From an uncultured Pseudomonadales bacterium (GTDB taxonomy: Bacteria > Pseudomonadota > Gammaproteobacteria > Pseudomonadales > Pseudohongiellaceae), in NCBI GenBank assembly GCA_947259995.1, contig CAMYOK010000002.1, positions 846,881 through 910,880 on the forward strand: DNA of 64,000 nt. Reading direction: 5' to 3'. The position numbers were made by a program, and so were the translations under genes. Below, piece after piece: positions 35,503 through 44,980 of the stretch. Numbering within the stretch: the first letter of the stretch is position 1; each line of letters begins with the position of its first letter. Below the pieces are notes generated by a model. The model saw only the letters and a list, made by a program, of their open reading frames with translations. It was not told the DNA's origin and ran no database searches.

Positions 35503-36657
35503 TTAGTTACGATAAGTACTGACAGGGGGAAGTTGTGAACCTGACAAGTCATCGGGAACACTAGTCTCGATACGCACGGTATGCGTGAGCGTACCAATGC
35601 CTTCGATGCTGGCACTGATTTTTTCGCCATCCACTAAATACCCAGACCCAGAAGCCCGTTCGACACGGCCGGCGCCTGTTCCGCCTGATGTGCCACTCTG
35701 CATAACATCACCAGGAAATACAGTAATTAGCGATGAGGCGTACTCTATTAGCTCGGGGATATTGTGAATCATGTCACCGGCCTGCGCTTCTTGCACCGTA
35801 ACACCATCGATGACCAGAGTCTGATGGAGGCGCTCCATGGGGTCGCCGTAGAACTCTTTTGGCACAATCCAAGGACCTTGTGGAGCGAAGGTATCGTGCC
35901 CTTTTCCTACAAACCAGTCAGAAGTCACGCCATAGCCACCTGGTGGACGGCCACCACGGTCGGAGATATCCATCGCCACCATATAACCGAACACATGATC
36001 ATAGGCGCGATCAGCCGAAATGTATTTGCCAGTGCGGCCAAACACAATCGCCATTTCGACTTCCCACTCTATGCGATCACGACCATAAGGCATGATGACA
36101 TCGTCACCATCGCCAATGACGGCACCGCGAGTAGGTTTTAGAAACAGATAGGGAACACCACGATTCTCTTGACGTTCGCGCACGCGGCGAGCCAACTCAT
36201 CATCGTTGCAGCCTTCACAGGCATGGGTATAAAAATTGACCGCCGCGTTCATGATCTTACTGGGGTATTGAATTGGCGCCATGATATCGACGGAGCCTAC
36301 AGGATGAACATAGCTGCGGCTTTCAGCCAAGCGGTCTTCTTCTACTAGCCAGTTGACCACTTCGTAGATTCGGTACTTCAAGCCATATTCATACTGTTCG
36401 ATCAGACCGAGCATATCCTCGGGCATCGCGACATGACTATAGCGGGGTAGAAGCTCCATAACGCGATTGGCGGCAGCGAGGTCAACGATCAGTTGATCAT
36501 TGCGCATGACTAAGCCAACAGTCGGTACATCGTTGATTGCAAATGTGCCAACCTTGAACGGTTCGGCAGACTCCATTGCTTGTGCGTATACATTGGTGCC
36601 ATAAAAGACCAACAGAAAGGTCGCGAGCGCCAACGTAGACAGGGATTTTCTAATCAT
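35503..36657 (-). CDS. Exported fumarylacetoacetate-hydrolase-family protein
   Basis: 384 residues from the ATG at 36655-36657, which follows GGGAG by 7 bases. An apparent Sec signal peptide (MIRKSLSTLALATFLLVFYGTNVYAQ) precedes an FAH-fold domain. Visible are the metal-ligand region EWEVEMAIVFG, the DISDRGG stretch, KGHDTFAPQGPWIV, and the C-terminal SGTSGGTGAGRV. FAH enzymes cleave C-C bonds of beta-keto acids or hydrolyse/decarboxylate related substrates and are normally cytoplasmic, so a periplasmic member is unusual. A segment with two close cysteines (ACEGCNDDE) is near residue 150 and could form a disulfide. It ends at a strong terminator. The substrate is unknown. Confidence 0.8.
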   Translation of the reverse strand: MIRKSLSTLALATFLLVFYGTNVYAQAMESAEPFKVGTFAINDVPTVGLVMRNDQLIVDLAAANRVMELLPRYSHVAMPEDMLGLIEQYEYGLKYRIYEVVNWLVEEDRLAESRSYVHPVGSVDIMAPIQYPSKIMNAAVNFYTHACEGCNDDELARRVRERQENRGVPYLFLKPTRGAVIGDGDDVIMPYGRDRIEWEVEMAIVFGRTGKYISADRAYDHVFGYMVAMDISDRGGRPPGGYGVTSDWFVGKGHDTFAPQGPWIVPKEFYGDPMERLHQTLVIDGVTVQEAQAGDMIHNIPELIEYASSLITVFPGDVMQSGTSGGTGAGRVERASGSGYLVDGEKISASIEGIGTLTHTVRIETSVPDDLSGSQLPPVSTYRN

Positions 36658-36954
36658 AATTGTCTCCCATGCAGGACTCAAACAGGATGGATCAGGTTTA
36701 TTGTTATTGTGAAACGACTAGCAATGCCCTATAGGCATGTAAAAGGTATCAGGTTTTGCAGGAAATAGTAAAATTAAGCACACAAATATTAGAACAGACC
36801 GCTAATTCTATTTGCTTGCCTCAGTCACCACGCAGTTTGCCTCCAAGCCTGTCCCACCATGCCGGCCTTTGCCCAAAAAACATATGACAATATATACAGT
36901 TATGGCGTTAATAGTTTGCCTTCAAGCGAGCCACTTTAGGCTTGCCATAGCCGG

Positions 36955-38136
36955 CTATTCCCAAGGCTCGATCTTGATTACTGCGCCATTATTTTCTTCA
37001 GTGAGAAGATAAATAAAACCATCTGGCCCCTGCGCAACATCGCGAACTCGCTGCCTTAATTCAGTGACGAGAGTTTCACGCCGCAGCTCCAACATTTCCT
37101 CATTAAAATGCACACGCTCTAATCCACCTGTGCCTGGAATGCGCCCCCTCTGGATACTGCCAGTGAAAAGGTGACCTTGCCACTGCGCAAATGCAGAGCC
37201 GGTGTAGAACAGTAATCCCGAAGGCACAATGCCTGGCTGCCAAATGATCAAAGCAGGCTCGATGCCTTCGCGATTGGGGTGCTCCATCTTAATGCTATCG
37301 TTATAACTTCCGTAGCCATAAAGGGGCCAGCCATAATTCCCACCTGCTTTAATTCGGTTGATTTTATCTCCACCGATTGGGCCGAGCTCTGCGTGATACA
37401 GCTCGCCCGTTTCAGGATGAATGGTCAAACCATATTGGTCTCTATGCCCATAGGAGTAGATCTCTGGCAACACATCACTGCGCCCGATGAACGGATTGTC
37501 ATTAGGCACGCTGCCATCTTGATTTAGGCGCAGTACTTTACCGTAACTGCCGAGCAGATCCTGTGCGAACGGCTGCCTCCCCATTGCCCCACCCGTCGTA
37601 ATAAAAATTTTGCCATCGGGAGAAAAAACAAGCCGAGAACCGCCAGAAAGTGTTATTGGCGTACCAACATAAAGCTCTTCCACTTTAGTTAATTCCTTAC
37701 CCCCATCATAGTAAGCGCGCCCTAGTGCGATCGCATATTCGCCCTCTTCCTCTAGTGCCTTGTGGTAAGTGAAATACAACATTCTATTGTTTGCAAAATC
37801 TGGGTGAGCTTCTATGTCTAGTAAGCCTGAATGAAACCCTGTACGAATTGCGGGCAGCCCCAATATGGGGGCAGGGTCGAGTTGCCCTTGGCGAATGACT
37901 CGCAAAGCGGGAGCGTAACGATCTGTGACCAACATATCGCCATCAGGGAGAATGAGTAGGCTAAAGGGTTGAGAGATACCATCGGCAACCACAGAGACTT
38001 TAATTTTAGCGTCAAAGGTTTCTAGGAATAAGGGCTCTGCCGGCAGCGGGTAGGGTATTTGACGACCCTGGGCAGTTACCACTAAGGAGTAACAAGCCCA
38101 AACGACAAACAGCAGAACTTTGGCGAACATTCGCAT
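36955..38136 (-). CDS. PQQ-dependent sugar dehydrogenase-like protein (sGDH/Asd family)
   Basis: 393 residues. Signal peptide at 1-22 (ends VTAQ), then a six-bladed beta-propeller of the soluble glucose/aldose-sugar dehydrogenase family. Matching landmarks are GFHSGLLDIEAHPDF with the likely catalytic histidine, FITTGGAMGRQPFAQDLLGSYGKVLRL, SYGHRDQYGLTIHPETGELYHAELGPIGGDKINRI and GGNYGWP. This family binds PQQ with calcium in the periplasm and oxidises aldoses. It lies 5 kb from pqqA on the same strand, so it is the obvious local candidate user of the cofactor; a PQQ-free 'glucose/sorbosone dehydrogenase' role is the alternative. Confidence 0.85.
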   Translation of the reverse strand: MRMFAKVLLFVVWACYSLVVTAQGRQIPYPLPAEPLFLETFDAKIKVSVVADGISQPFSLLILPDGDMLVTDRYAPALRVIRQGQLDPAPILGLPAIRTGFHSGLLDIEAHPDFANNRMLYFTYHKALEEEGEYAIALGRAYYDGGKELTKVEELYVGTPITLSGGSRLVFSPDGKIFITTGGAMGRQPFAQDLLGSYGKVLRLNQDGSVPNDNPFIGRSDVLPEIYSYGHRDQYGLTIHPETGELYHAELGPIGGDKINRIKAGGNYGWPLYGYGSYNDSIKMEHPNREGIEPALIIWQPGIVPSGLLFYTGSAFAQWQGHLFTGSIQRGRIPGTGGLERVHFNEEMLELRRETLVTELRQRVRDVAQGPDGFIYLLTEENNGAVIKIEPWE

Positions 38137-38362
38137 CCAATACCCCTTCTTATATTGTTATAAAGTGTGACATTTGCACTTTGCAGAACTGCCCATTTTT
38201 CCATGTATTCTCAGTGTACCCCTTTCGCACTCATAGATATTGCTAATTCGCATAGCACGTCACAAAGTCACATTTAGTGCCCCCCTCTATTAACTACGCA
38301 TATTTTTCGGTATAAACGGGATTACTTTCTTATCCTAACTACAATAAATTGGAGATTGTGCA

Positions 38363-38866
38363 ATGAGTAAACCCAAACTAGCCGGTACGGTAATCGGCGC
38401 ATTACTACTGGCTGTCATATTGGGCTGGATGTTTACCGCGCCTTACCTTAGTAACCAAGGGCTTGGCCGAATGCCTGGCGTTATAATTGGGGGCACTCTG
38501 ACTCCTCCTCTAGATGACTTCTCTACACTCAACGGTGTGGTTCGCACCCCTGTCATGATGAAGCCAACAGGCTTTCCCCCCTTTGTGAACTATCTATCTT
38601 GGGTAGCCTTGGAAGACGGCATCATCACTGCAACACGTCCTGACGGCGGGCTTTGGGCTAAACGTGCGCGCGAACGTGGCGGCGCAGGCTGGTTACGTTT
38701 AGGCGATGCCACCTTTGCGATGCAATCCGAGGAAATATTCGGCGACAGACGCCTTGAAATGATGGAGCTTTGGGCAGCTAAGGCTGGCCGAACATTGGAC
38801 GAGCCTCTATACGAAGGTTCTGAGCCTCTGCGCGAGTGGGAAGTATTCTTCTGGACCCCACGTTAG
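38363..38866 (+). CDS. Membrane-anchored protein with possible nitroreductase-like split barrel
   Basis: 167 residues. An uncleaved N-terminal helix or signal anchor (7-27, GTVIGALLLAVILGWMFTAPYL) precedes a small soluble domain: GVIIGGTLTPPLDDFSTLNG...FPPFVNYLSWVALEDGIITATRPDGGLWAKRARERGGAGWLRLGDATFAM. The strand order resembles the F420/FMN-type split barrel of deazaflavin-dependent nitroreductases, as does the lipoprotein at 26059, but no cofactor motif can be confirmed. Single gene, divergent from the sugar dehydrogenase and ended by a strong bidirectional terminator. Confidence 0.65.
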   Translation: MSKPKLAGTVIGALLLAVILGWMFTAPYLSNQGLGRMPGVIIGGTLTPPLDDFSTLNGVVRTPVMMKPTGFPPFVNYLSWVALEDGIITATRPDGGLWAKRARERGGAGWLRLGDATFAMQSEEIFGDRRLEMMELWAAKAGRTLDEPLYEGSEPLREWEVFFWTPR

Positions 38867-38913
38867 CCGCTAGTTGACTCGTCGAACAGGCGTTTCTACC
38901 TAATGAGAAATCC

Positions 38914-38953
38914 AAAAAGCGGACTCAACACATCGGTGAGTCCGCTTTTTTTA
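38914..38953. terminator. Bidirectional rho-independent terminator
   Basis: Stem AAAAAGCGGACTCA / TGAGTCCGCTTTTT with a 9-base loop and a T-run on each strand, between two convergent genes. It can end both the 38363 transcript and the leftward serine hydrolase transcript. Confidence 0.88.
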
Positions 38954-38957
38954 TGCC

Positions 38958-40169
38958 TTATCGCAAAGCCCGCGTCAACGCAGCGAAGAAATCTGCATCA
39001 AGCACAGGGTTTCTGGGTGTCGGCTTTGATTGCGCGCCCCAAACAACGATGACGACATTCTCGTTAGGGTTCACATAGATCCATTGGCCGAAGATGCCCT
39101 CGGCTGCGTATGCCCGCTCATGAATGGTCCCTTGCGCCGCGACTTGCGGCCACAGCATAAAGCCATACCCAAGCTCTTTCCCATCAATGACGTTCGATGT
39201 AGAAGCTCGAGCCATCCAGCCCTCTGGCAATAATGACTCGCCATTGACCACTCCTTCATTGAGCATAAAGAGCCCAAACCTGCCATAGTCACGCAGACGT
39301 GCGGAGAAACCGCTTCCTCCTACCTCGATGCCTCCCTCGGACTCCAGCCACCAGTTAGCATCAGCCTCCATGCCCATATTGGCCCAAATTTTCTCGGACA
39401 AGTATTCGGAGATTGGACGCCCAATTGCTGCTTGCAACAGCTGCGCTGCAACCTGCGTCTCACCCGTGCTGTAGTTCCATCGAGCTCCAGGCTCTGCAAC
39501 CTTCGGCAACTTAGCCATCACCTCGAGCATACTGCCCGACTCTTGCGAAATCTGTGCCTCTAACAAATCTCGGCGATCGGACTCAGGGTTTGTGTAAGTC
39601 TCATCCCACCCTACCCCAGAGGTCATCTGCAATATCTGTTGCACACTCACTCCTTCGTAAGCGGTTCCCACTAACTCCGGAATATAATCGACAATTGGCG
39701 ACGCCAGACCCTCGATATACCCATCTTTTATCGCCGCACCAATCAGTGTGGAGATAATCGATTTAGCAATAGACATCGACATCCAGCGAGTTTGTTCGGT
39801 GTTCCCCAGTTGATATTCTTCTAAGGCGATCTCGCCATCTTTGATCGCTAACAAACCACTGACACGGTTTAAAGATAGATAGTCATAGAGGTCGAATCGA
39901 CTGCCTCTGGATTCATAAGTAAAATTGCCGACTTGCTCCGCTCTGCGCGGCAGTTGATAGACCTCACCCCCGGCCTTCACTATCCGCGTTGCAAACAAAC
40001 GATCTATATTGCGAAATGTATTGGCCCCGATATCTGGCAAAAACGTCCCATCATAGACCTCGCGCACCGTGGCTATAGGCTCATCAGAATGAGGATTATC
40101 AGCTACCTGTGCAAGCACGCCGACTGGCAATGTAATAAACAATGCTGCCGTAAAAAATTTTAATCTCAT
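38958..40169 (-). CDS. Exported serine hydrolase of the beta-lactamase/class C family
   Basis: 403 residues from the ATG at 40167-40169, which follows AGGAG; a start six codons earlier lacks it. Signal peptide at 1-20 (ends GVLA-QVADN). The catalytic set is SMSIAKS (Ser133 and Lys136, the SxxK motif), Tyr233 in NYSTGE, and a late AEGIFGQWIYV. These periplasmic enzymes act as esterases or peptidases rather than true beta-lactamases; the substrate cannot be told from sequence. Its stop lies just past the bidirectional terminator shared with the 38363 gene. Confidence 0.85.
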   Translation of the reverse strand: MRLKFFTAALFITLPVGVLAQVADNPHSDEPIATVREVYDGTFLPDIGANTFRNIDRLFATRIVKAGGEVYQLPRRAEQVGNFTYESRGSRFDLYDYLSLNRVSGLLAIKDGEIALEEYQLGNTEQTRWMSMSIAKSIISTLIGAAIKDGYIEGLASPIVDYIPELVGTAYEGVSVQQILQMTSGVGWDETYTNPESDRRDLLEAQISQESGSMLEVMAKLPKVAEPGARWNYSTGETQVAAQLLQAAIGRPISEYLSEKIWANMGMEADANWWLESEGGIEVGGSGFSARLRDYGRFGLFMLNEGVVNGESLLPEGWMARASTSNVIDGKELGYGFMLWPQVAAQGTIHERAYAAEGIFGQWIYVNPNENVVIVVWGAQSKPTPRNPVLDADFFAALTRALR

Positions 40170-40285
40170 AAATCTCCTAAATTGCATAATTTGCCGTTAC
40201 TAGGTTGATTGACAATCGTTCGTTGCTAGCCTGCCACTCTAATGAATGCCGAGGATTTGCTCATGCGGCGAGACAAGAAACCCTC

Positions 40286-40291
40286 TATAAT
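40286..40291 (+). promoter_or_regulatory. Possible -10 element for serB
   Basis: A perfect TATAAT sits 57 bases ahead of the serB start in the 178-base gap, with no clear -35 element at the right distance. Confidence 0.3.
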
Positions 40292-40347
40292 CCCCGCCTC
40301 GAAACATCGGATGAGCGCTTTATACTGCTTACAAGGATACTGTTAAC

Positions 40348-41568
40348 GTGAAAGAGATCGTACTAATCAATATCACAGGCCCCGACCGTCCGGGCCTGAC
40401 TGCCGCTATCACTGGAATTCTGTCGCGGGCCGACGTCTCCATTCTCGATATTGGACAGGCAGTGATTCACGATACCTTATCTTTCGGAATACTTGCAGAG
40501 ATTCACGAGGGCGAGATCAAAACAGACGTCTTGAAAGATGTGCTGTTCCGCGCCTCTGAACTCGACCAGCAAGTAAAATTCACGCCCATCAGCGCACAAG
40601 ACTACGCCCATTGGGTAAGTGGGCAAGGCAAGCCACGCCATATTGTGACGCTACTAGCACGCCGAATTACTGCCGAACATATCGCTAGCGTTAGCACTAT
40701 CACGGCGCGCCACCAGCTGAATATCGACCACATTGACCGTCTCTCGGGGCGAATCCCAGAGAACCTACCTGCGGACAAAGGTAAGGGCTGCATCGAGTTT
40801 TCCGTGCGCGGCGAGCCTGCCGATCCTGAACAATTACGTGCCGATTTTCTTGCCATCGCCCAAGAGCTCAATGTCGACATCGCTTTCCAGCAAGACAGCA
40901 TCTTTCGACGCAACCGCCGCCTAGTCGTGTTCGATATGGACTCCACCTTGATAGACGCCGAGGTCATCGATGAGCTAGCCAAGGCCGCTGGCGTGGGCGA
41001 GCAAGTGGCCAACATTACTGAACGCGCCATGCGCGGAGAACTCGATTTTCAAGAAAGTTTCCGCGAACGCATGGCCTTGCTGAAAGGCCTGCCCGAGTCG
41101 ACACTGGAAGACATAGCACAATCCCTACAACTGAACGAAGGCGCAGAAACCTTAATCGTGCAATTACGCCGCCTAGGATATAAAACAGCCATCCTCTCTG
41201 GGGGGTTCCTCTATTTTGCCGAACGCCTGCAAAAACGCCTAGGGATAGACTATGTGTACGCTAATCAACTGCCAATCGAAGACGGCAAAGTTACCGGCGA
41301 GGTTCGTTTGCCAATTGTTGACGGCCAACGCAAGGCAGACCTGTTGCGCGATCTCGCCCAACGTGAGGGCATAAGCCTTGAACAAACCATTGCCGTGGGC
41401 GATGGTGCAAACGATCTGCCTATGCTCTCGATAGCAGGGCTCGGAGTCGCCTTTCGTGCGAAACCTCTCGTGCAGCGTTCCGCGAAACAGGCAATCTCCA
41501 ATATTGGTTTGGATGGCATTTTGTATCTGCTTGGCTTGCGTGACCGAGAGGGTGACAAGCTCCCTTAA
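40348..41568 (+). CDS. serB: SerB phosphoserine phosphatase
   Basis: 406 residues, starting with GTG (40348) after AAGGA. Catalyses the last step of serine synthesis, hydrolysis of L-phosphoserine. Two N-terminal ACT-like domains (~1-90 and ~95-185: LINITGPDRPGLTAAIT, HIVTLLARRITAEHIASV) precede the HAD phosphatase core: nucleophile FDMDSTLID (Asp196 region), SGGFLYFAERLQ, and the Mg-binding GDGANDLPML. The long two-ACT form is typical of Pseudomonas-like relatives. Single gene; probable promoter just upstream. Confidence 0.96.
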   Translation: MKEIVLINITGPDRPGLTAAITGILSRADVSILDIGQAVIHDTLSFGILAEIHEGEIKTDVLKDVLFRASELDQQVKFTPISAQDYAHWVSGQGKPRHIVTLLARRITAEHIASVSTITARHQLNIDHIDRLSGRIPENLPADKGKGCIEFSVRGEPADPEQLRADFLAIAQELNVDIAFQQDSIFRRNRRLVVFDMDSTLIDAEVIDELAKAAGVGEQVANITERAMRGELDFQESFRERMALLKGLPESTLEDIAQSLQLNEGAETLIVQLRRLGYKTAILSGGFLYFAERLQKRLGIDYVYANQLPIEDGKVTGEVRLPIVDGQRKADLLRDLAQREGISLEQTIAVGDGANDLPMLSIAGLGVAFRAKPLVQRSAKQAISNIGLDGILYLLGLRDREGDKLP

Positions 41569-41577
41569 GGGTATTCG

Positions 41578-42525
41578 TCAATTTACTGATTGATCTGCCA
41601 AACGTCCCGAGCCACCCAATTCATAATAAACAATTGGTAGAAAGTCATTTGGCCCCCAGCCTGGGTCATTAGTCCATTGTGCATCGTACTGAGCAGTCGG
41701 ATTTGCCGCCAACACCTCAGCGAGCTTCTTGCCTTGCTCAATGAGGGTTTTTACTTGCTCACGTATGTCGACGATCATCGCTCGAAACTCTTGCAGTTCG
41801 CTTCGACCAACTACTTCCAGCCCATGCCCTGGAATAATCTTTGTATCCTCTCCCGCAATTTCTATAGCCATCGACAGCGCTTCAAGAGTGCCTTTTAAAG
41901 TGCCTCCGTTGTAGGTATCGATAATGGGGTAGCTCGTCGTTCTATAGACATCGCCTAAATGCAAAACATCAGAATCAGGAAAATAAACAAACACATCTCC
42001 ATCGGTATGAGCAGGAGGGACTAGGAACGCCATGACCTGTTCGTCATTGAGGTAAAAACTCAAAGTGTCGTTGAAACTGACCACAGGCCTAGCCATCTCT
42101 GGCTGTTGCGGCACGAATGTCCCGCCAGCTCTGGGAAACCGACTTCGTGCTTGTAAAAATCGCCTACGAGTATTGTCATGGGCAAATATCAGCACGCCGA
42201 GCTGCGCAAGGTTCGCATTCCCCCCAACATGGTCTATATGAATGTGGGTATTCACGAGAAATCGAATATCCTCGGCGCTCACACTCTTCACAGCGGCGAC
42301 TAGCTTGTCGGAAAGTGGCGCAAACAAAGAGTCCACCAACAACACACCCTCAGGCCCTACAAACACAGCTATATTGCCGCCACCACCTGGGCGCTGCACC
42401 ATGTACACATTGCCAGCCACTGGGGTGATAGTAAGTTCAACATTCGATAGATCACCTTGAGCAAGCGCCATCGAGAATTTGCTAGCAAGCAATATAGCGA
42501 CAATACTGAGCAGTGTTTTTTTCAT
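41578..42525 (-). CDS. Exported metallo-beta-lactamase-fold hydrolase
   Basis: 315 residues from the ATG at 42523-42525 (GAGG five bases ahead). Signal peptide at 1-22. The metal-binding HxHxDH motif is His94, His96, Asp98, His99 (NTHIHIDHVGGN); later ligands are PPAHTDGDVFVYF and IPGHGLEVVGR. It resembles quinoprotein relay system or class B-like periplasmic MBL enzymes ('MBL fold metallo-hydrolase'), whose substrates vary. Convergent with serB (9 bases between stops), divergent from the second TonB-type receptor. The match to the PQQ-linked quinoprotein relay MBL subfamily is only an impression. Confidence 0.85.
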   Translation of the reverse strand: MKKTLLSIVAILLASKFSMALAQGDLSNVELTITPVAGNVYMVQRPGGGGNIAVFVGPEGVLLVDSLFAPLSDKLVAAVKSVSAEDIRFLVNTHIHIDHVGGNANLAQLGVLIFAHDNTRRRFLQARSRFPRAGGTFVPQQPEMARPVVSFNDTLSFYLNDEQVMAFLVPPAHTDGDVFVYFPDSDVLHLGDVYRTTSYPIIDTYNGGTLKGTLEALSMAIEIAGEDTKIIPGHGLEVVGRSELQEFRAMIVDIREQVKTLIEQGKKLAEVLAANPTAQYDAQWTNDPGWGPNDFLPIVYYELGGSGRLADQSVN

Positions 42526-42700
42526 AGACACCTCTGAGAGTGGACCCTTCTAAAAGGTTATAGCATAGTTTCCCATTGCTCAAACCTTCACAATATAAGC
42601 ATTCGTCACCCGCCAAATCGTTCATTCTACTTGCACCAGAATCACACTTGCCCTTCTTGACAATTTGTAACAAATACAAGGAAAAATGGGTAATTATCGG

Positions 42701-42706
42701 TATAAT
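42701..42706 (+). promoter_or_regulatory. Possible -10 element for TonB-type receptor gene
   Basis: A perfect TATAAT lies 24 bases before the GTG and 60 bases before the alternative ATG of the receptor gene. The usual -35 position has no good match, so it may depend on an activator. Confidence 0.3.
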
Positions 42707-42729
42707 CGCGCCCCCAATTAACGAGACCT

Positions 42730-44937
42730 GTGCATTTAGCCGGTCATATCAGTAGGCTTTTGCTAATGGTTTTGCCCCAAGTTTTCCGCTCCAAAGCATT
42801 TTTCCTTTCCAGCACCATCGCAGTCTTACTCAGCACGTCCGCCATTGTGAGCGCACAAGAGACGAACGATGAAAACTCTACGGTTGTATACTCTGCAGAT
42901 TATTTTACTGAGTATGCCCCGATCTCTGCGCAGGACATGATCAATCGCATTCCTGGTCTTGGTGAAGGCGGAGCTCCTCCCGGGGGCTTTGGTGGCAATG
43001 CCGCGTCTGGAGGGCGAGGATTCGGCGGCGGTTCGGGTGGCAGCGAAATCTTAATCAACGGCAAACGTACAGCCGGAAAAAACAATCAAACAAGCGAACT
43101 GCTTGGCCGAATCTCCGCAAGCCAAGTAAATGAGATTCAGATCATTCGCGGCTCATCAAGCGATCTCGACGTGCGTGGCAGCAGCCAAGTCGTCAATGTA
43201 ATTCTTGATCAGGAACTTGCCTCGAACAGTATCTCCTACGAGACGACTTTAGATCGGTACTTTGACTCGGAAATTCTTCCTGGCGCCTCAGCCGCTCTGG
43301 GCGGCAACTCTGGCTCATTGAATTATCTATTCAATATCAAGGCCTCCTCTCCTTATAACCATTCAGTCACTAGGGAAAAGAGCATCCTCGGAGATTTCTC
43401 CCAGAACGATAAAATCAAAGAAAACCGCATCCAGAATCGCGACAGCTATGAAGTCAGTACAAACCTTGGCTACGACATTAACGCCAATAGCAGCGTGCGC
43501 TTGAATGCGCTAGTGGGCATAGAAGACGGCCCTACAGATGTGCACCGCGCAATCTTAGACTTGCGAAGTACGCCGAATGATTTGACGGTTGAGCTCGAAG
43601 ATATTCCTCGTGAAAAAAATAACTGGGAGATTGGCGGTGACTACGAGTATCGCACAGCCTCTGGCAATCGCTTTAAGTTGCTTGCTATTGCCAACCAGGA
43701 AGATATTGATCTCACTCGCGAAAGATTCGAAGTGCAAGATGATGGCACGGCGCAAAAAAACCTCTATCTGCACACGGCTAGCATCACAGACGAACGTATT
43801 TTGCGTGGCTCATACACAATGGGGCTTGCACAGAATCACGATATCGAATTCGGTGTAGAGAGAGCGCAGACGATTCTAGATTCAAGCCTAGCCTATGGCT
43901 TATTAAGTAGCACTGGCACACCTTCTGCGGCTACAGGCGGCTTGGTTCCGCAAAGCGTCAGCAACGCAAACTCGAAAGTTGAAGAGATGCGCTACGAGCC
44001 CTTCGCCATCTACAACTGGGCCATCAACGCCAAACTCACGCTCGAAACGACGCTACTGTACGAAAGCTCAACCATTACACAGTCAGGCGATGTCGACAAC
44101 GAGCGTGAATTCAGTTTCGTGAAGCCGAGAATCGATTTGCGTTATGACATGACCCCTAACTTGCAGTTGCGCGGCACTATCGAGAAAGCTGTCAATCAAC
44201 TGAGCTTTAGCGACTTTGTTGCCTCTAATGATGATGAAGACAACGACGCAGCAACACAGGCGGGCAACGCGGAACTTCGCCAACAGTGGCAATGGAAATA
44301 CAATTTTCGCACCGAGTACCGCATCCCAAATGACGTTGGGGTTCTTACTGCAGACTTGTTCTACAACCAACACAAAGACGTTATCGAGCGCATCGATGTG
44401 ACCCGTGTTGAAACCAACCTTCTTTCCGCCAACGGCAATATTGGCGATGGCTGGGAATACGGCATGAACCTGTCTGCCAGTATTCGCATGGGCATGATCA
44501 ACTTGCCCAATCTTTTGGTGACAAGCACGCTGAACTTGCAAGACTCAGAAGTGACAGACCCATTCCTTGGCATTAAGCGGCGCTTTCAGAACTTCCAACG
44601 CGGCCGCTTCACGACGACTTTCCGCCATGACATTCCATCGCTACGAGCGAACTGGGGCATGCAGTACTTTGACCGTGTAGATGGCGGCATGTCGCGCTAC
44701 GACATCGACGATATCGAAAAATCGGTGGGCGAACCAGCCGTCAACTTATTCGTGGAGTATGTTGATCGCCGCGGCATCACCTATCGCTTCGATGCGGGCG
44801 CACTGACCAATGGCCGCCAGTTCCGTGATCGCTATCGCTACATTGGGCGCGCGTCGGACATGATTTTAGAAGAGCTAGAGTCACAGCACACCGCGCGCGG
44901 AACAACTTACAGCTTTAAAATCAGCGGCAACTTCTAA
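42730..44937 (+). CDS. TonB-dependent receptor-like protein with glycine-rich plug
   Basis: 735 residues from a GTG (42730); the ATG at 42766 (MVLPQVFRSKAF) is an alternative. A signal region ends VSAQ (~43). The plug has ISAQDMINRIPGLG then a Gly/Pro-rich stretch (GEGGAPPGGFGGNAASGGRGFGGGSGG), then SEILINGKRTAGKNNQT and ISASQVNEIQIIRGSSSDLDVRGSSQVVNVIL, which match TonB plugs. The barrel runs to a C-terminal aromatic (SFKISGNF). I see no clear TonB box, and the plug lacks the classic EVLRGP wording, so it may belong to the outer-membrane-protein-with-plug group whose energy coupling is less certain. Substrate unknown. Followed by a hairpin and a convergent GT90 gene. Confidence 0.82.
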   Translation: MHLAGHISRLLLMVLPQVFRSKAFFLSSTIAVLLSTSAIVSAQETNDENSTVVYSADYFTEYAPISAQDMINRIPGLGEGGAPPGGFGGNAASGGRGFGGGSGGSEILINGKRTAGKNNQTSELLGRISASQVNEIQIIRGSSSDLDVRGSSQVVNVILDQELASNSISYETTLDRYFDSEILPGASAALGGNSGSLNYLFNIKASSPYNHSVTREKSILGDFSQNDKIKENRIQNRDSYEVSTNLGYDINANSSVRLNALVGIEDGPTDVHRAILDLRSTPNDLTVELEDIPREKNNWEIGGDYEYRTASGNRFKLLAIANQEDIDLTRERFEVQDDGTAQKNLYLHTASITDERILRGSYTMGLAQNHDIEFGVERAQTILDSSLAYGLLSSTGTPSAATGGLVPQSVSNANSKVEEMRYEPFAIYNWAINAKLTLETTLLYESSTITQSGDVDNEREFSFVKPRIDLRYDMTPNLQLRGTIEKAVNQLSFSDFVASNDDEDNDAATQAGNAELRQQWQWKYNFRTEYRIPNDVGVLTADLFYNQHKDVIERIDVTRVETNLLSANGNIGDGWEYGMNLSASIRMGMINLPNLLVTSTLNLQDSEVTDPFLGIKRRFQNFQRGRFTTTFRHDIPSLRANWGMQYFDRVDGGMSRYDIDDIEKSVGEPAVNLFVEYVDRRGITYRFDAGALTNGRQFRDRYRYIGRASDMILEELESQHTARGTTYSFKISGNF

Positions 44938-44953
44938 GCTAAAACTGCCCGGT

Positions 44954-44980
44954 GGCATATTGGGCTGCGCCCTTTATGCC
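44954..44980 (+). terminator. Possible terminator after TonB-type receptor
   Basis: Hairpin GGCATA-TT-GGGC-TGC-GCCC-TT-TATGCC right after the receptor stop. It has no T-run beyond the stem and overlaps the end of the convergent gene. Confidence 0.35.

Noticed and set aside
40602..41030. Antisense frame opposite serB
   Set aside because: Its composition follows from the serB codons and it has no own signals.
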